Below are positions 45,656 through 59,452 of a DNA stretch of 64,000 nt, one piece after another. The position numbers were made by a program, and so were the translations under genes. The notes under the pieces are model-generated. The model ran no database searches. It was not told the origin of the DNA and saw only the letters and a program-made list of their open reading frames with translations. The number at the start of each line of letters is the position of its first letter. The stretch's first letter is position 1. Origin of the DNA: Neocallimastix lanati (nom. inval.) (Eukaryota > Neocallimastigomycota > Neocallimastigomycetes > Neocallimastigales > Neocallimastigaceae); NCBI GenBank assembly GCA_016946835.1, contig JACVTC010000153.1, positions 340,001 to 404,000 on the forward strand, written 5' to 3'.

Positions 45656-45774
45656 AATAGTATTTAATAACTATTATTATTTACTATTTGTTCAACTAAA
45701 TTAGCCTTCAAGGAGAAAAAAGAAATAATATAATAATAATAAATAGTTATATATATATATATTTAAATAAAAAA
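44326..45774. other. Intergenic region upstream of TAF1
   Basis: A+T-rich, with poly(T) runs near 44740-44780 and 45625-45650. No gene seen; the TAF1 promoter must be here, but no element can be named. Confidence 0.55.
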
Positions 45775-47506
45775 ATGTCATTTAATTTATCACTATTATT
45801 TGGTAATATTGATTCAGATGGTAAAATAGATAATGATGACTTAGATGATTCATTACGTGATACATTTGAAAATGTAGACCAAAATGCATTAAGTCATTTA
45901 TTAGGATCCTCATTAGATCTTGGTGGGGATGATGATAAAACAGAAACGTCAGATAATGATAACTCAACAGAAGAAGTGAAACATGATTCAAATGCTATCG
46001 ATTATTCAGATTTTAATGAGTTAGTAGAAGATGAAACAAAAACAAAAGTTGATAATAGCATCAACAATAATAACAAAAATAATTTTTTAAATGGTTTTAT
46101 TGGTAAAACAGGAAGTATACCAAAATTTCATTCAAGTCTTTATAAATCAACAATAATGGATGAGGATGAAGAAGACTATGATGAAGTTGACACAAAAAAA
46201 ATAGAAGTAAAAGAAACAGAAACAAAAAAAGAACCAGAAACAAAAGAAACAACAGAAGTAAAAAAAGAAGAACCAGAACCAGTTAAAAAAGGTAAAAAAG
46301 AAATAAAAAAAATAAAAAAAAAAAAAAAAAAAATAAAAATAAGCTCTTTTCTTATAATTTCAATTTAAAATAAAAATCATCGAATTTAAATTTAAAAATT
46401 TGAAATTTAATTTAAAAATATGAATTTGAGATTTGAAATTTTAAAATTTCTAATTAGTTAATAAATTGATTTATTAATTAATTATTTTTATAATAAAAGC
46501 ATAATCAATATGATTGAAATTTAATTTAAATATTTTAAATATTATTTTACATTATTATTTAATAAATTAAAAAACAACAACATTATTTAAATATTACTAT
46601 ATTACAAATGTTGTATATACTTTTCGGTCAGAAGAGGAAAAATTAAAGGAAATTAAAACGGAAAGTGATAAACCATCAACAGAGCCAACTGTTGCACCAG
46701 TAAAACCTGAAGAACCACCTTCAATTAAAACATTTTACCCAGATTTTGAAAAAGGAAAAATATTGAAATTTTCAGAATTATTTGCTTCAAAAAAACCCAT
46801 TATTGTAAAACCTGTTAAAAAAGAGTTAAAAGGTAATTATTCTGAAAATTTCCTTTTCATACATATATATATATATATATATATATTTAAAAGAAAAATT
46901 GAACCTTATAAAATTATAAATATTATATGAATAAATATATATGTATATATATATAATTTTTTTTATTAAACTATTATTATTCAAATCATTAATATATATA
47001 TGTTATTTTTTTTTAATACATATTTATATTTTTATATCATATAATCATATAATGTTATAATATATTATGTAAAATATCATTTATTAATTATCAAAAATTG
47101 AATAAATAAATAATTATCCAAAAAAAAAAAAAAAAAAAAAATAAAAAATATAATAAAATAAAATAAAAATAAAATAAAATAAAATAAAAAAATAAAAATA
47201 AAATAAAATAAAATAAAAATAAAATAAAAAACATAAAAAATAACCGTTACTAATAAATAGCAACGGTTATTGATGAATATTATGAAGTTGAACCAGATGA
47301 TCGTATAATATTGAGACAGCCATTAGTACCATTACAATTATTAAAAAAGGAATTAGAACAACAGAATATGAATGGGGAATTATCAGAAAATAAATCAGAT
47401 ACCTCAAGTATTGATAGTGATGATGAAGAAGAAGAAAATCATTATAGTGAATATGAAAGTGATGAATCTTCTAATGATAGTGTAAGTCATAGTAATTATA
47501 TATCAA

Positions 47507-47538
<32 letters not shown>

Positions 47539-48014
47539 CATATATATAATTATTTCAGCTATAATTGTAAATATAAATATATACATATTTATATTTATAT
47601 ATAACATAATATTATTCATTTAAAATAATAATAATAATGAGTTATTTCTCTTTGTATATAAAATAAAAATAAAAGAAATTTGAAAATGAAGAACAACCCA
47701 TTCAGATATATACAGGAAACTTTAGACCTATTGTATTAGATGATTGGGAAAAGAAAATTATATGGTCTGGTTCAAGTTCAGAATCAGAACAAGATGTACC
47801 AGATAATAAAATAGAGTAAATAAATATATATAGTATATATAGTATTTATTATTATTATTATTTTTATACTAATAAAAATAATTTAATTCATTTTTTTTTT
47901 TTTTTTTTTGTTTGTTTCCTTTATTTTATTTTATTAATTTTATTATATGAATAATTTTAATTTTATTAAATTTATTTATTTTAAACATCTTTATAAACTA
48001 CTTATTAATAATTA

Positions 48015-48063
<49 letters not shown>

Positions 48064-48390
48064 AATAAAAAACAAAAATTACAAATATATATAAATAAAT
48101 ATATGTATATATATAAATTAAATAAATTAAAGGAAAAAATCTTTAATGGAAGATTATTCAGTAAGAAATTCAAATCTTGAAAAAGGTTCATGGGTTGATT
48201 CTGTTATATGGACTGAAAAGGATAAAATGAAATTACCTTTAGTTTCAAATGAAAAAGTTATCGATCAATATATACCCGAAATTAGACCCCCAGAAAAACC
48301 AAAATTACAAGGTAAAATAAATTAATTGAAATAATAATAATATTTATAGTAATAATAATTGTAATATATATATATATATAGTTTATATTA

Positions 48391-48434
<44 letters not shown>

Positions 48435-49767
48435 GTTATTATTGATATTATTATTATAATTATTATTATTGTTATTATTATTATTATTATTATCATTTTA
48501 TACATTTTATAAGAAGGAATAAATTTTTTTATTAATAAAATTAATATATTTATTTATTTATTTAATGTATAATAATATTTTATTTTCAAAATAATTTTTT
48601 GGTTGATATAAAAAAAAAAAAAAAATAAAATAAAATAAAAGGTTATATGGAGAAAAAATTCAGAAAAATTAGTTATGTTCCTAAGAAAACAATGGATAAA
48701 TTTAATATTTCAAATGATTATTATTATGATTCCCAACTCTTCAAAAATAAGTCTGGTCGTGTAAGACAACAATTAGGACAAGCAGTCATTCAACACTCAC
48801 TTCCTGCATTAAGATTACAACATCCTTACGTAAATATTTTTTACTTATAAATTAATTAAGATAATTAAATAATTATTCATTAAATCATTAATAACAATAA
48901 TAATAACAATAATAAGGAAAAGAAAAGATATTTATATATATATATTTATTTTTCTTAATAATGCAAAAAAAAATTTTTTTTATTGTTATATATATATATA
49001 TATATATTGAATAGTTTAAAACTCAGTTACCTTTAAAAGAATTAAGATCATTCCATCGTCCTTCCTTAAAATTTGAAATTAATAAACCTATAACCTTCTC
49101 ACGTGTAAAGAGTGTAAAGAAAAAGAAGCTTAAGGCTAAGGATGGTACTCCAATGAAGAGTACCAAAGATATTACCTTAAAAGATAATTCAAAATATTTA
49201 TTATTAGAATATTCTGTAAGAAATAACATTATTAATAGTAATATAATAATAATAAATAGTGAATAGTAAATAATATATAATAAATAAATAAATAAATAAA
49301 TGAAATGTATATATAAATTGTCAAATTATATAGGAAGAATACCCTCCAATTATACAGAATGTTGGCATGGCAAGTTTAATATCAAATTATTATAGAAAAG
49401 TGGATGATCATGATACATTTTCACCAGAGGTAATTTTTTTTTTATATTATTATTATAATTGTTTATATATTATATTATTATTATTGTTATTATTAATTAA
49501 TTAATTATTTTATTTTTTATATAAAACTTTTACTTAAAATCTATAAATTTATATACCAATATTATATAATAAAAGTGTGATAATGGTGCTCCTTATATAC
49601 TGGAACCAGTAGATTCATCACCGTTCTTAGGTTTTGGTGATGCAAAATCTGGACAAACAATTCAATGTGTACATAATAATTTATTTAAGGCTCCTATCTT
49701 TCAACAGAATGTTCGTCCAACGGATTATCTTATTATAAGGTAACAGACTAAATATATAAAAATCGTT

Positions 49768-49801
<34 letters not shown>

Positions 49802-51142
49802 GATTATTATATAAATAGTTTTATTTTAAATGGAATTAAATTATTCTATTTATTGGTATTATGTTTTTCTTATTTTTTATTTTATTTTATTTATTTATTT
49901 ATAAATATTCTATTAATTTATAAATAAATATTAATTATAATAATTATATATAAAAAAAAAAAAAAATAATTAAAAAATTTATCATGTATTTATTTATAAA
50001 GACATACCTATAAAAATGAAGTTAAATATTATATTAGAACTATACCGTATTTATATGTTGTTGGTCAAACTTACCCAGTAGCTGAAGTTCCAGGACCAAA
50101 TTCAAGAAAAGTTACTTCTGTTATTAGAGGAAGACTTCAAGTAAATAAATAAATACATATATATATAAACCTATCTAAATATTTTTAAAAGATATATAAA
50201 ATAAATAATATTGTGAATTTAATAGATTAAAAATAAAATCATTTAAAAAATTTTATCAATTATTTTATATATATACATTTTTTTTTTTTTTTAAATATTA
50301 ATATATTTATTATTTATATTAATATATATATATATATATTTATATATAGATGGCAGCATATAGATTAATGAGAAATGATCCTTATAAAAGAATTCGTTAT
50401 GATAAACTTCGTCAACAATTCCCAGAATTACAAGAAAGAGATTTCCGTTTACGTTTAAAAGAATTTGCTCAATTACAAAAGAAAGGTACTAATGATGGTT
50501 GGTGGAAATTGAAACCAAGTTCTATTACTGATGAAAGTTCGCTTCTTCAATTAGTTACACCAGAACAAGTAAAGTTTATAAATTTTTTTTTTATATAATT
50601 TGTTTATATATATATAGCTATATATATATATATATAGATTTTTTTTTTTTTTTTTTTTTTTTTTAAATATATTTTATTAAATATGATAAATTATTAATTA
50701 ATAATTATATAGGTATGTTTACATGAAAGTATGTTAGTGGGTCAACAACGTCTTGAAGATGCAGGTTATGCTCAAAATGAAATTATTAATGAATTAGATG
50801 ATGGAGAGTCTACTCTTGATATAGAAATTCAATTAGCTCCTTGGATTACTACTAAAAATTTTGTTTTAGCTACACAGGTAAAAATTAATAAAATAAAATA
50901 AAAAAAAAAAAAAAAAAAAAAAGAAATAAATAATAAAAAACTAAAAACCTAAAAATATTAAAAAAAAAAAAAAAAAAAAAAAAATATAAAATAAATATAA
51001 TTCAGAATAAATAATAAAAATTAAAAGATATTAATAATAAAAATTCTTAGTTATAAAATTATATTTATAATCAAACTAATTATTATTATTATTATTATTA
51101 TTATTATAAATTATAGTTGTTGTAAATTGTTGATAATATAAT

Positions 51143-51180
<38 letters not shown>

Positions 51181-52265
51181 TTAATTCTAATTAATTTTTA
51201 ATATAATATATTAAAAAAAAATTTTTTTTTTTTATTATTTATATATATAAATTAATATTTTATTATTGTTTATATGTATATAAAAGGGTAAAGGTATGTT
51301 AAAGCTTCATGGTCCTGGAGATCCTACTGGTCGTGAAGAAGGTTTCAGTTTTATTCGTGCCTCTATGAAAGAAATGTTCTTTAGAGCTAATGAAAATGTA
51401 GAAGAATTGTTGGCATTAATGGAACAAAGACCAAAAAGTTATCATAAATTTTCTATTGCAGAACAACAAATTGTTTATAAATCAGAAATTGATCGTATAT
51501 GGACAAATCAATTGAATGCTTTGACCAGTACTGAGGAACCTACGCTTAGTGAAGATGAAAATGATGAATATGAAGAAAGAAATAAGAATGCGGATGAAAC
51601 TCGAAAGAAGGTAAATTTATTTATTATTTTTTTTTTTTTTAAAAAAAAAAAAAAAAGATTTTTTAATTCATTCATATTTATTATATTATTCATTTATATC
51701 ATTATTTATTGATTTAAAAATGTTAAATTTTTTCTTTTTCTATAAATTTAATGATTAATATGAATAATAATTTATAATAATAATAATAATAATAATAAAA
51801 GAATGAAATTAAGGAAGAAGATGAAAGAAGAAAAGGATTTGGAGCTGATCGAAGTCATCCTTCTTCTCCTTCAATGTATTATTCTGCTGGTAGTCCACAA
51901 ATTAATAGTGAACGTAAGTTTGATGTTCATTTAAAATAATTTTGAATAAAAATAATAGTTTATATATATGTAAAGAATGAATAAGATAGTAATTAATTAT
52001 TATAAATAATAATAAATTATAATATGTAGTAATTAATAATATAATAATAAGAATTTTTATTATAAAAATAATAATATTATTAATATTCATTTTAATACTA
52101 TATTTATATATCAAATTCTTCTTTCTAATTTTTTTTTATCATTATCCTTTTTTTTTTTTTAGATAATGCCTATTCAGATATGGAAGATGATAGTATTTCT
52201 AATGCAGGAAGTGCTGTTAGTAATGTTAATAAAAATAGAATTTTATATATTAGAAGAACAGTAAA

Positions 52266-52304
<39 letters not shown>

Positions 52305-52521
52305 ATAAATATATAAATTTATTATTATAATTATATATAATATTATATATACATATATTTATTTTATTTTATTATATCTCAATTTTATTAAAAAAAAAAA
52401 AAAAGGTTAAATGTGCTAATGGAGGTACAGAAGTTCGTGTGGAAACTGTTAAAGATCCAAGAGTTATTAATGCTTATCTTCGTCAAAGAAAATTAATTGA
52501 TAAACAAAATGAAGAGTATTA

Positions 52522-52578
<57 letters not shown>

Positions 52579-53459
52579 AAAAGATTATAAAAATATTTAA
52601 TTAAAATTGATCAATAAATATTAATTATATATATATATATATTTATATATTCATTTATTATTTAATTATTATTACTATTATTATTATTATTATTTTATTT
52701 TGTTTACTTTATTTATTCTTTTTTATATTAATACTTTATTAATATATATAATATAAGATCATCACAAATGGTTAATGATGAAGATAAAAAACAAGAAAAG
52801 AAAAAACGTACTCAAGATCATGTTTCAAAATTAAAACAAAAAAATAAAGAAAAGAAGGAATCTAAACCAAGAAGTAGAAAAGAAAATGTAAATATATATA
52901 ATAATACATATTCCAAAAAAAAAAAAAAAAAAAAATTAGTAATCTAGTACTACTAATAATTAATATATTTTAATTTTATTATTAATATAACTTTTTTATT
53001 ATTATTATTTTAAACAAAATAAAATAATAATTAAAATAAAATAAAAAATAAAATAAAATAAAATAAAATAAAATAAAAAAATAAAAATAAAAATAACTAT
53101 AAAAATAAAATAAATACTAATACTAATACTAATAATACTAATACTAATAATGCTAATACTAATAATGCTAATAATAATAATACTAATAATAATTAAATTA
53201 ATAATAAAAATTATAATAATAAATAATTAAAGGTGGTATGTAGTCGTTGTGGTCAGTCCGGTCATATGAAAACCAATCGGGTATGTCCTTTATGGAGTGA
53301 AGAGGCCTCAAATAATACTACCACCAATGATAAATCTTCAGAGAATACACTTTCAATGAAAATATCGATACCGTTACATAAGTAAGTTAAATTTTAATTA
53401 ATTAATAATAGTAATTAATAATGGTAATTAATGATATAATTAATAATAATAATAGTAAA

Positions 53460-53503
<44 letters not shown>

Positions 53504-53521
53504 TTAATTCAATTCCATTTC

Positions 53522-53557
<36 letters not shown>

Positions 53558-54206
53558 ATTAATATATTAATAAACTTTTTTTTAATTTTTTTTTATAATT
53601 TTATTTTATTTTTATTTTTTCGTATTCTTACTTTTAATTTAAATTAAATTGGTATAGTTTAAATTCAGGTAAAGTCCTAATATATATACATATAAATATA
53701 ATTAAATGAAATAATTATTAATAATTAATGATTTATATATATACTTATTATTATTATTATTATTAACTTTTAAATTTTATTTATTTATTTATTTTTTTTT
53801 TTTATTTTTTTATTTTTATTTTTATTTTTATTTTTATTTTTTTTAATTTACTATTATAATAGCAAAATCAGATAATAAACGAAAAAAGAGCGAAGATCAA
53901 AGTGTTAAAACGTAAATATATATTTATTTATCCATTTATTTTATTTTTAATAAATATAAATCATAAAAACAAATTTTTATTTTATTTTATTTTATTTTTA
54001 ATAAATATAAATCATAAAAACAAATTTTTATTTTATTTTATTTTATTTTTATTTTTTTAATTTTCATTATTAATTTATATTAATGTATTTTTATTTATAT
54101 ATTATATATATTATATATAAATATCTATTTAATATTACTTTATTATATTATATTATATATTTTTATTACTTTTAGTGTAAAAAAGAAATTTAAAGTTCAA
54201 CGTTGA
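45775..54206 (+). CDS. TAF1: Transcription initiation factor TFIID subunit 1 (TAF1), no bromodomain
   Basis: Largest TFIID subunit, acting at Pol II promoters in the nucleus. About twenty exons on the plus strand; the first is 45775-46291 and the last ends with TGA at 54204-54206. The N-terminus (MSFNLSLLFGNIDSDGKID) is acidic and may act as a TBP-binding (TAND-like) region. Later parts are KTFYPDFEKGKILKFSELFA (exon from 46632), LRQPLVPLQLLKKELE, SGRVRQQLGQAVIQHSLPAL, EEYPPIIQNVGMASLISNYY, TIPYLYVVGQTYPVAEVPGP, DKLRQQFPELQERDFRLRL, QLAPWITTKNFVLATQGKGM and FSFIRASMKEMFF. These are hallmark phrases of the TAF1 central (DUF3591) domain that binds TAF7. A zinc knuckle (CSRCGQSGHMKTNRVCPLW) follows near 53237-53293. 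The protein then ends in a basic tail (VKKKFKVQR), so the animal-type double bromodomain is absent, as in yeast. Roughly 1,100 residues; internal exon edges not all checked. Confidence 0.95.
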
Positions 54207-54243
54207 AAAATATATATAAATATGTTATAAATAAAACTAGAAA

Positions 54244-54274
<31 letters not shown>

Positions 54275-54406
54275 AGAAATCAAAATCACAATCAAAATCA
54301 AAACCAACAATATTTTTAGATTAAATAAATATAAAATTAAATATATGTATATATATATATTTATTTTATTTCTATTGCAAAACATTTTATTCAATTCCAT
54401 AATAAT

Positions 54407-54444
<38 letters not shown>

Positions 54445-54544
54445 GTTAATATTATATATTATATATATAAATAATATGAACTATTATTATTATATACTTT
54501 TATAAATTTGAAAATTATATATATATATATTTTCTTATTTTTTA

Positions 54545-54575
<31 letters not shown>

Positions 54576-54852
54576 TTATTTTATTTTTTATTTTTTTTTT
54601 TTTTTTTAATTTTTTTTCAATTTATTCAATTATTAATATTATTATTAATCTTTTTTTTTTTATGTAATAAAAATTTTTAAATTCTTATATATTTATATCA
54701 TATACTCATATACTTTTTTTTTTTTTTTTTTTTTTTTTTGTTTTGTTTTGTTTTGTTTTTATACTATTATTTATAAATCTTAATATAAAATATAAAGTAA
54801 AATAAAATAAAATATTAAATATAAAATTATAAAATATTAAATATAAAATAAA

Positions 54853-54885
<33 letters not shown>

Positions 54886-55257
54886 AAAGAATTTTCATTT
54901 TTCCTTTTTTTTTTTTTTTTTTTTTTTCATAAAACTTTTATTATATATATATATATATATATTTCATAATCTTTTATTATATAATTTTTTTTTTTTTTTT
55001 TTATAATATTTTTGTAATATCTTTATTATTATTAAAAATATTCATATCAATAATTAATTACAATGATCAGCCTCACAATAAATAAATATTTTACAAAAAG
55101 CACTAATTAAATAGGTAAATAACTACTTGTATTCTCATTTCTTGAAATATTTATAATTTATAATTTATAATTTATAATTTATAATTTATTAATTAGATAA
55201 AAAAATTAAAATTTATGTTTTCATAATATTTTTTTGTTGTATGTAATGTATGTAATG

Positions 55258-55299
<42 letters not shown>

Positions 55300-55789
55300 T
55301 AATTTTATAGTTTTAAATAAAAATAAAACTTTTTTTTTTTTCTTAAAAAAAAAAAAAAAAAAAAAAGTCTAAAATAATATTGTAATGAAGCTACATTATA
55401 TAAATTCATAAATGAATAGGATTAGGATAACCAAAAATAATGAATAATTTATAATTTATTGTTATAATTTAATGGCTATTTTATATTCAATTGTATTGTT
55501 TAAAAAAACTGGTTTATAATTTAAATATATTCTGTATTATTTTATTTTTTAATTTCTGTTTAAAAAACAGTTTTATAATAAAAGTGTATTCTATATTAAT
55601 TTTATAAATTTTTTCTATTCTATTTCATCTTTGCTTTGTGTTTTAACCGATAATTTTTTTATATAATTTCTCATTGTTAATTTGCTATTAGGGATGGTTA
55701 TATTGAAAAAAAGGAATAATTAATTTATATTTATAACAAATGATTTTTATTAATGTTCAATATGTATTTTATGTAATTTAATTTGCATT
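54207..55789. other. Intergenic A+T-rich DNA after TAF1
   Basis: Poly(A), poly(T) and AT runs, plus a (TTTTG)n patch near 54739-54757 and a diverged duplication near 55500-55600 (two ttctgt-containing phrases). No gene recognised; the TAF1 poly(A) site must lie near its start. Confidence 0.5.
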
Positions 55790-55963
55790 TTTATTTTATT
55801 TCTGTGCTGGTTTATCTCTTTTCTTTGGAATAGACATTACAGAAGTAAAGTTCTAGTTATTTGGAAATGATCCTTCCCAGAATTTATTGAAAATAATTTC
55901 AAGATATTCCACCTGCTTCAGGGGATCTTTCTTCTAATCCTTTATTACTAAAAAAAAAAAAAT

Positions 55964-56004
<41 letters not shown>

Positions 56005-56050
56005 GAATTCAATAGGGATACAATTTGGACTAGGTGCTTTTATTACTTTT

Positions 56051-56093
<43 letters not shown>

Positions 56094-56420
56094 CATAGAT
56101 AATACAAGTATTTATAATATCAGAATAAGAGATGAATTTATTAATTTTCCATTTAAAAAAATAGGATGATAGTTGATTATTACAGAAAACATTTGCCTAA
56201 TCATCACTATTAAGACTAATGTTCAGTTGAATCTAATGCCAAATCTCACTATAACGTTCAGCCCATTGACTAAGTTGATCCTCAAGGGGAAGATAAATCT
56301 TGACTATTTTTTCGGATTTAACAGAATGAAGAGATAGGAGGGAAAGCGAATATACAAGTTTAGTCAATTTTTTTTTTTTTTTTTTAAGATTATTCCATTC
56401 ACGATGATAATCCTTAGAAA
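55790..56420 (-). pseudogene. LINE reverse-transcriptase remnant (copy D)
   Basis: On the minus strand, in several frames, this reads KDYHREWNNL, SQWAERYSEIWH and QLSSYFFKWKINKFISY. It goes on to IKAPSPNCIPIEFY (RT entry motif, normally KAPGPDGIPIEFY), a poly(A)-interrupted gap, then the frame-shifted equivalent of an FNKFWEGSFPNNWN-like helix and SIPKKRDKP. Stops, frameshifts and homopolymer insertions show that it is dead. It contains the start of the RT domain that LINE copies A and B lack, and lies just beyond the 3' end of copy A. No 3' end of its own was identified. Confidence 0.7.
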
Positions 56421-57303
56421 TAAAAAAAAAATAGATATATTTATAATAATATGAAATATTATATATATATATGTATATATTTAAGATTTAATTATAATAT
56501 TATAAAATTTAAATAACAGAATTAAAAGAATTAATGGATTATATAATGATTTTTTTTTCTTTTTTTTTTTAGACTAGAAAGAGAATAAACTTCCAGTGCT
56601 TTATTAATTAGAAATTTTTATTTATTACGTATTAACAATTTTTTTTATTTAAAAAATAAAAAATAAAAAATACATTATATAATTTAAAGATAAAAAAAAA
56701 ATAAAAATGAAATGCAAACGACTAAGTAAAACTAAAAGAATAATAAAAACTAAAAACTAAAAAAAAAAAAAAAAAGAAGAAAAAATTAATAAAGGATTTT
56801 AATTAATTAATTATAGAAAATTTAATGTAATAAAGAATAAAAAAAAAAAATAAAGTTCAATTGATAAAAAAAAAAGAGTTCTTAGTGAATATATGTATCG
56901 TAACATGATTACTATTTTTAAATAAAAATATAATTTTTTTTTTTTTTTTGTATATTGAACGCCCACCAAGAAGAGCACTCAATATAAAAGTAATAAATAT
57001 TATTATCATAATCCTTTTCTGAATCTAAAGATACAACCCAAGGATTTTTGTTCAATTACCATTGCAAACATTAAAAAAGAGATCATCTAAGAAAAGGTAA
57101 AGAATTTATTTCTGTAATTTTCCAAATTCTTTACAGGCAAAGATACCAGTGAGAAAAGCATGGTACCCTAACACCACAACAAGGGCAACATTTAAGGAAA
57201 TCTTCTGGAGACGATTTTTTTTTTTTTTTTTAATTGGAAATACTCATGTCCAATTTAAAACCACAACCTAATTCGAGAAATTCAAAAGAATCCCAATTGA
57301 TAC

Positions 57304-57920
57304 TTAGGATATTGAAAAGTTATGTTTTTTGATTTCTGAAATAAATCCAAAATCATTCTCCTTATAAATAATTGCTTTTTTAGCTTTTGAGGGTTTGAAG
57401 ACATCTCTTTCCCAATAAAACTTTTTTATTTCAATTGTTTTCTTACCATTTAATTTCTTATCCAAAATCCTTGATTCTTTAGTCCATGAGTAATGTGACA
57501 TAGTAAGAATATTATTTAGTGAGATGATTAATAATACATGATGAGCTTTTTCCATTTTCTCTTTCAGCGTAATTGAGATATAGCACAGACAGCTGAAAGA
57601 GGAGGTATTCTCAAATTCTCAATTCACGAATAATATCATAGAGACTAACAGAAGAGTTGCGAGATTTAAATCCATAACTCCAATAAAGTCCTCTGTTAAT
57701 AATTTTTTGAGCTTTAGAGCATCTGCTCTTATTTGAACCAAAGAGAGGAGCATAATATATAACAAGACTAAGAATAAACGAAATTAAACCATATTTCTTC
57801 AATGGGAGAGGAATAGATTTATTAATAAGAAATCGAAAGTACAAATTTAACTTGACATTTACATTACAGATTTTATCGATTAATGAAATTGTTTTGATTT
57901 AATCGAAAATTTAATTGATC
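57304..57920 (-). pseudogene. LINE copy A post-RT C-terminal region
   Basis: Thumb and C-terminal part of the LINE polyprotein: INKSIPLPLKKYGLISFILS, VIYYAPLFGSNKSRCSKAQK, IINRGLYWSYGFKSRNSS, then SHYSWTKESRILDKKLNGK and IKKFYWERDVFKPSKA. Equivalent phrases occur in copy C next to its RT core (FRFLTNRNVPFYFKL; SHYSWTKKARSL; IRKFYWENIHY), which shows what is missing here. Frames switch at about 57600. A CCPCCG...HW cluster follows near 57165-57200. Confidence 0.8.
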
Positions 57921-59052
57921 TGACTTTCTTTACCACATATATTTTTATATTCAAGAAACAAATTTAAAAAAAAAGAAAAAAAAAAATCATCAAGATTTTC
58001 AAGATTAGAACCTAAAGAAAAATTTTTGATTTCATTAAATGCAACATGCTTTTCATGAGAAAGTTTCTTGATATAATAAGGGCAGTGGAAAGCTGATCCT
58101 TTAAGATCACAAGGAACTCTAGCATGAACTTTATCACCAACTTTATTAGCTGTTTCTATAAATTTATTGACCATTTCATTAGAACTTAATTCTTTATTAT
58201 CATCAAATTCATTAAGAAGAATTGAGAAGTAGTTACTTGAGAATATTTCATTATGCTTTTCATTACACATGCGTTGGGACCACTTGAATCTTCTAGAAGG
58301 AGTAGGAGCACGAAAACCTTCTGAGTCATCTTTCTTACAGGAAAGGATAAGAGGGAAGTGGTCAGATATATCATTGAATGTACTACAAACAGATACCTTA
58401 TTAATGTATTCCTTCATTTTACAATTAAATAAAACATGATCAATACAAGACGATCTACCATCCCGAGCCCATGTGAAATCGAGACCTGATAAGTTTTTAG
58501 TGAACCACTGATAAGATGATTTATTAAGTAAACTATCTAATTGGGATTTAGACATATTAAAGTCACCTACAAGAATAGAAGGTGTATTAGTATGTTTCTT
58601 TATCCAATTAGTAATTTCTGAAAAGGCATTCTTTTTTTTTTTTCCTTATGAGTGACCGTAGGAACATAAATATTACCAATAGTGCATTTAATTCCCCAAA
58701 AAGAAGTAATGTTGACAGAAATGATATACTTATATTCAAAGGGATCAGGAGAAAATGAACATGAACGATGTACACTTATACTAAGACCTCTCATACCGGG
58801 TATATTTGGATCAGCTTTACGTAAAATTGTATTATAGTGACAAAGAAATGGGTAATTATTTGAATGTACATTAATGTATTGGCTATTACCGACCTCTTGC
58901 AAGCAAATACAGATGGGTTTAAAAATTTCATTAAAGTATCTAATACCATCACGTTTTTCATCATTCCATCCATTAATGTTCCAACTGACACAAAGATTAA
59001 AGAACTGAGTAGACGGTGAATAAATATTACTATAAAGAAAATCTTTAGCCAT
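57911..59052 (-). pseudogene. LINE copy A apurinic-type endonuclease domain (one frameshift)
   Basis: Exo/endo/phosphatase-fold nuclease that nicks the genomic target to prime reverse transcription. All key motifs are visible: VSWNINGW, CICLQEVGN (catalytic Glu), TIGNIYVP, then across a frameshift VGDFNM (Asp and Asn), SCIDHVLFN, and SDHFPLIL (Ser-Asp-His). The frameshift is at a run of A (minus strand) near 58631-58645, where the KEKKK stretch leaves frame. A downstream linker (LSGLDFTWARDG lies before it, FHCPYYIKKLSHEKH after) leads to where the RT should start. Catalytic residues look intact, but the reading frame is not. Confidence 0.85.
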
Positions 59053-59452
59053 TGATTTAGATTCAAAAGAAGAAAATTTGTTGTTAAATTTCTTAACTTC
59101 ACTGAAAGTTCTGATTTTGTCGGTTTGGATCCAATTAATTTTATTGATTGGAAGGCAATGGGTAAGAAGAAATAAAATATTTAGGTAATAAGTGGGTTTA
59201 TCATAGTTTAAATGAAGTAATTTTCCATATTAGGTGTGTGTGTTTTTATAATTCCATGAACTATTTCATTGCAATTGGAAATACGTTTACTAAGAAATTC
59301 CAAAAGTTTACTAACAGACCATGATTGAAGATCATGAATAAAGATAAGAATGAAATCTTTATTCTGAATATCGTATCTTCGAAGACCACGTCGCAAAACA
59401 GGTATAGTTGCTGAATTTGAAGAAGTATTATCCATTTCAAGAAAGCCTAAAA

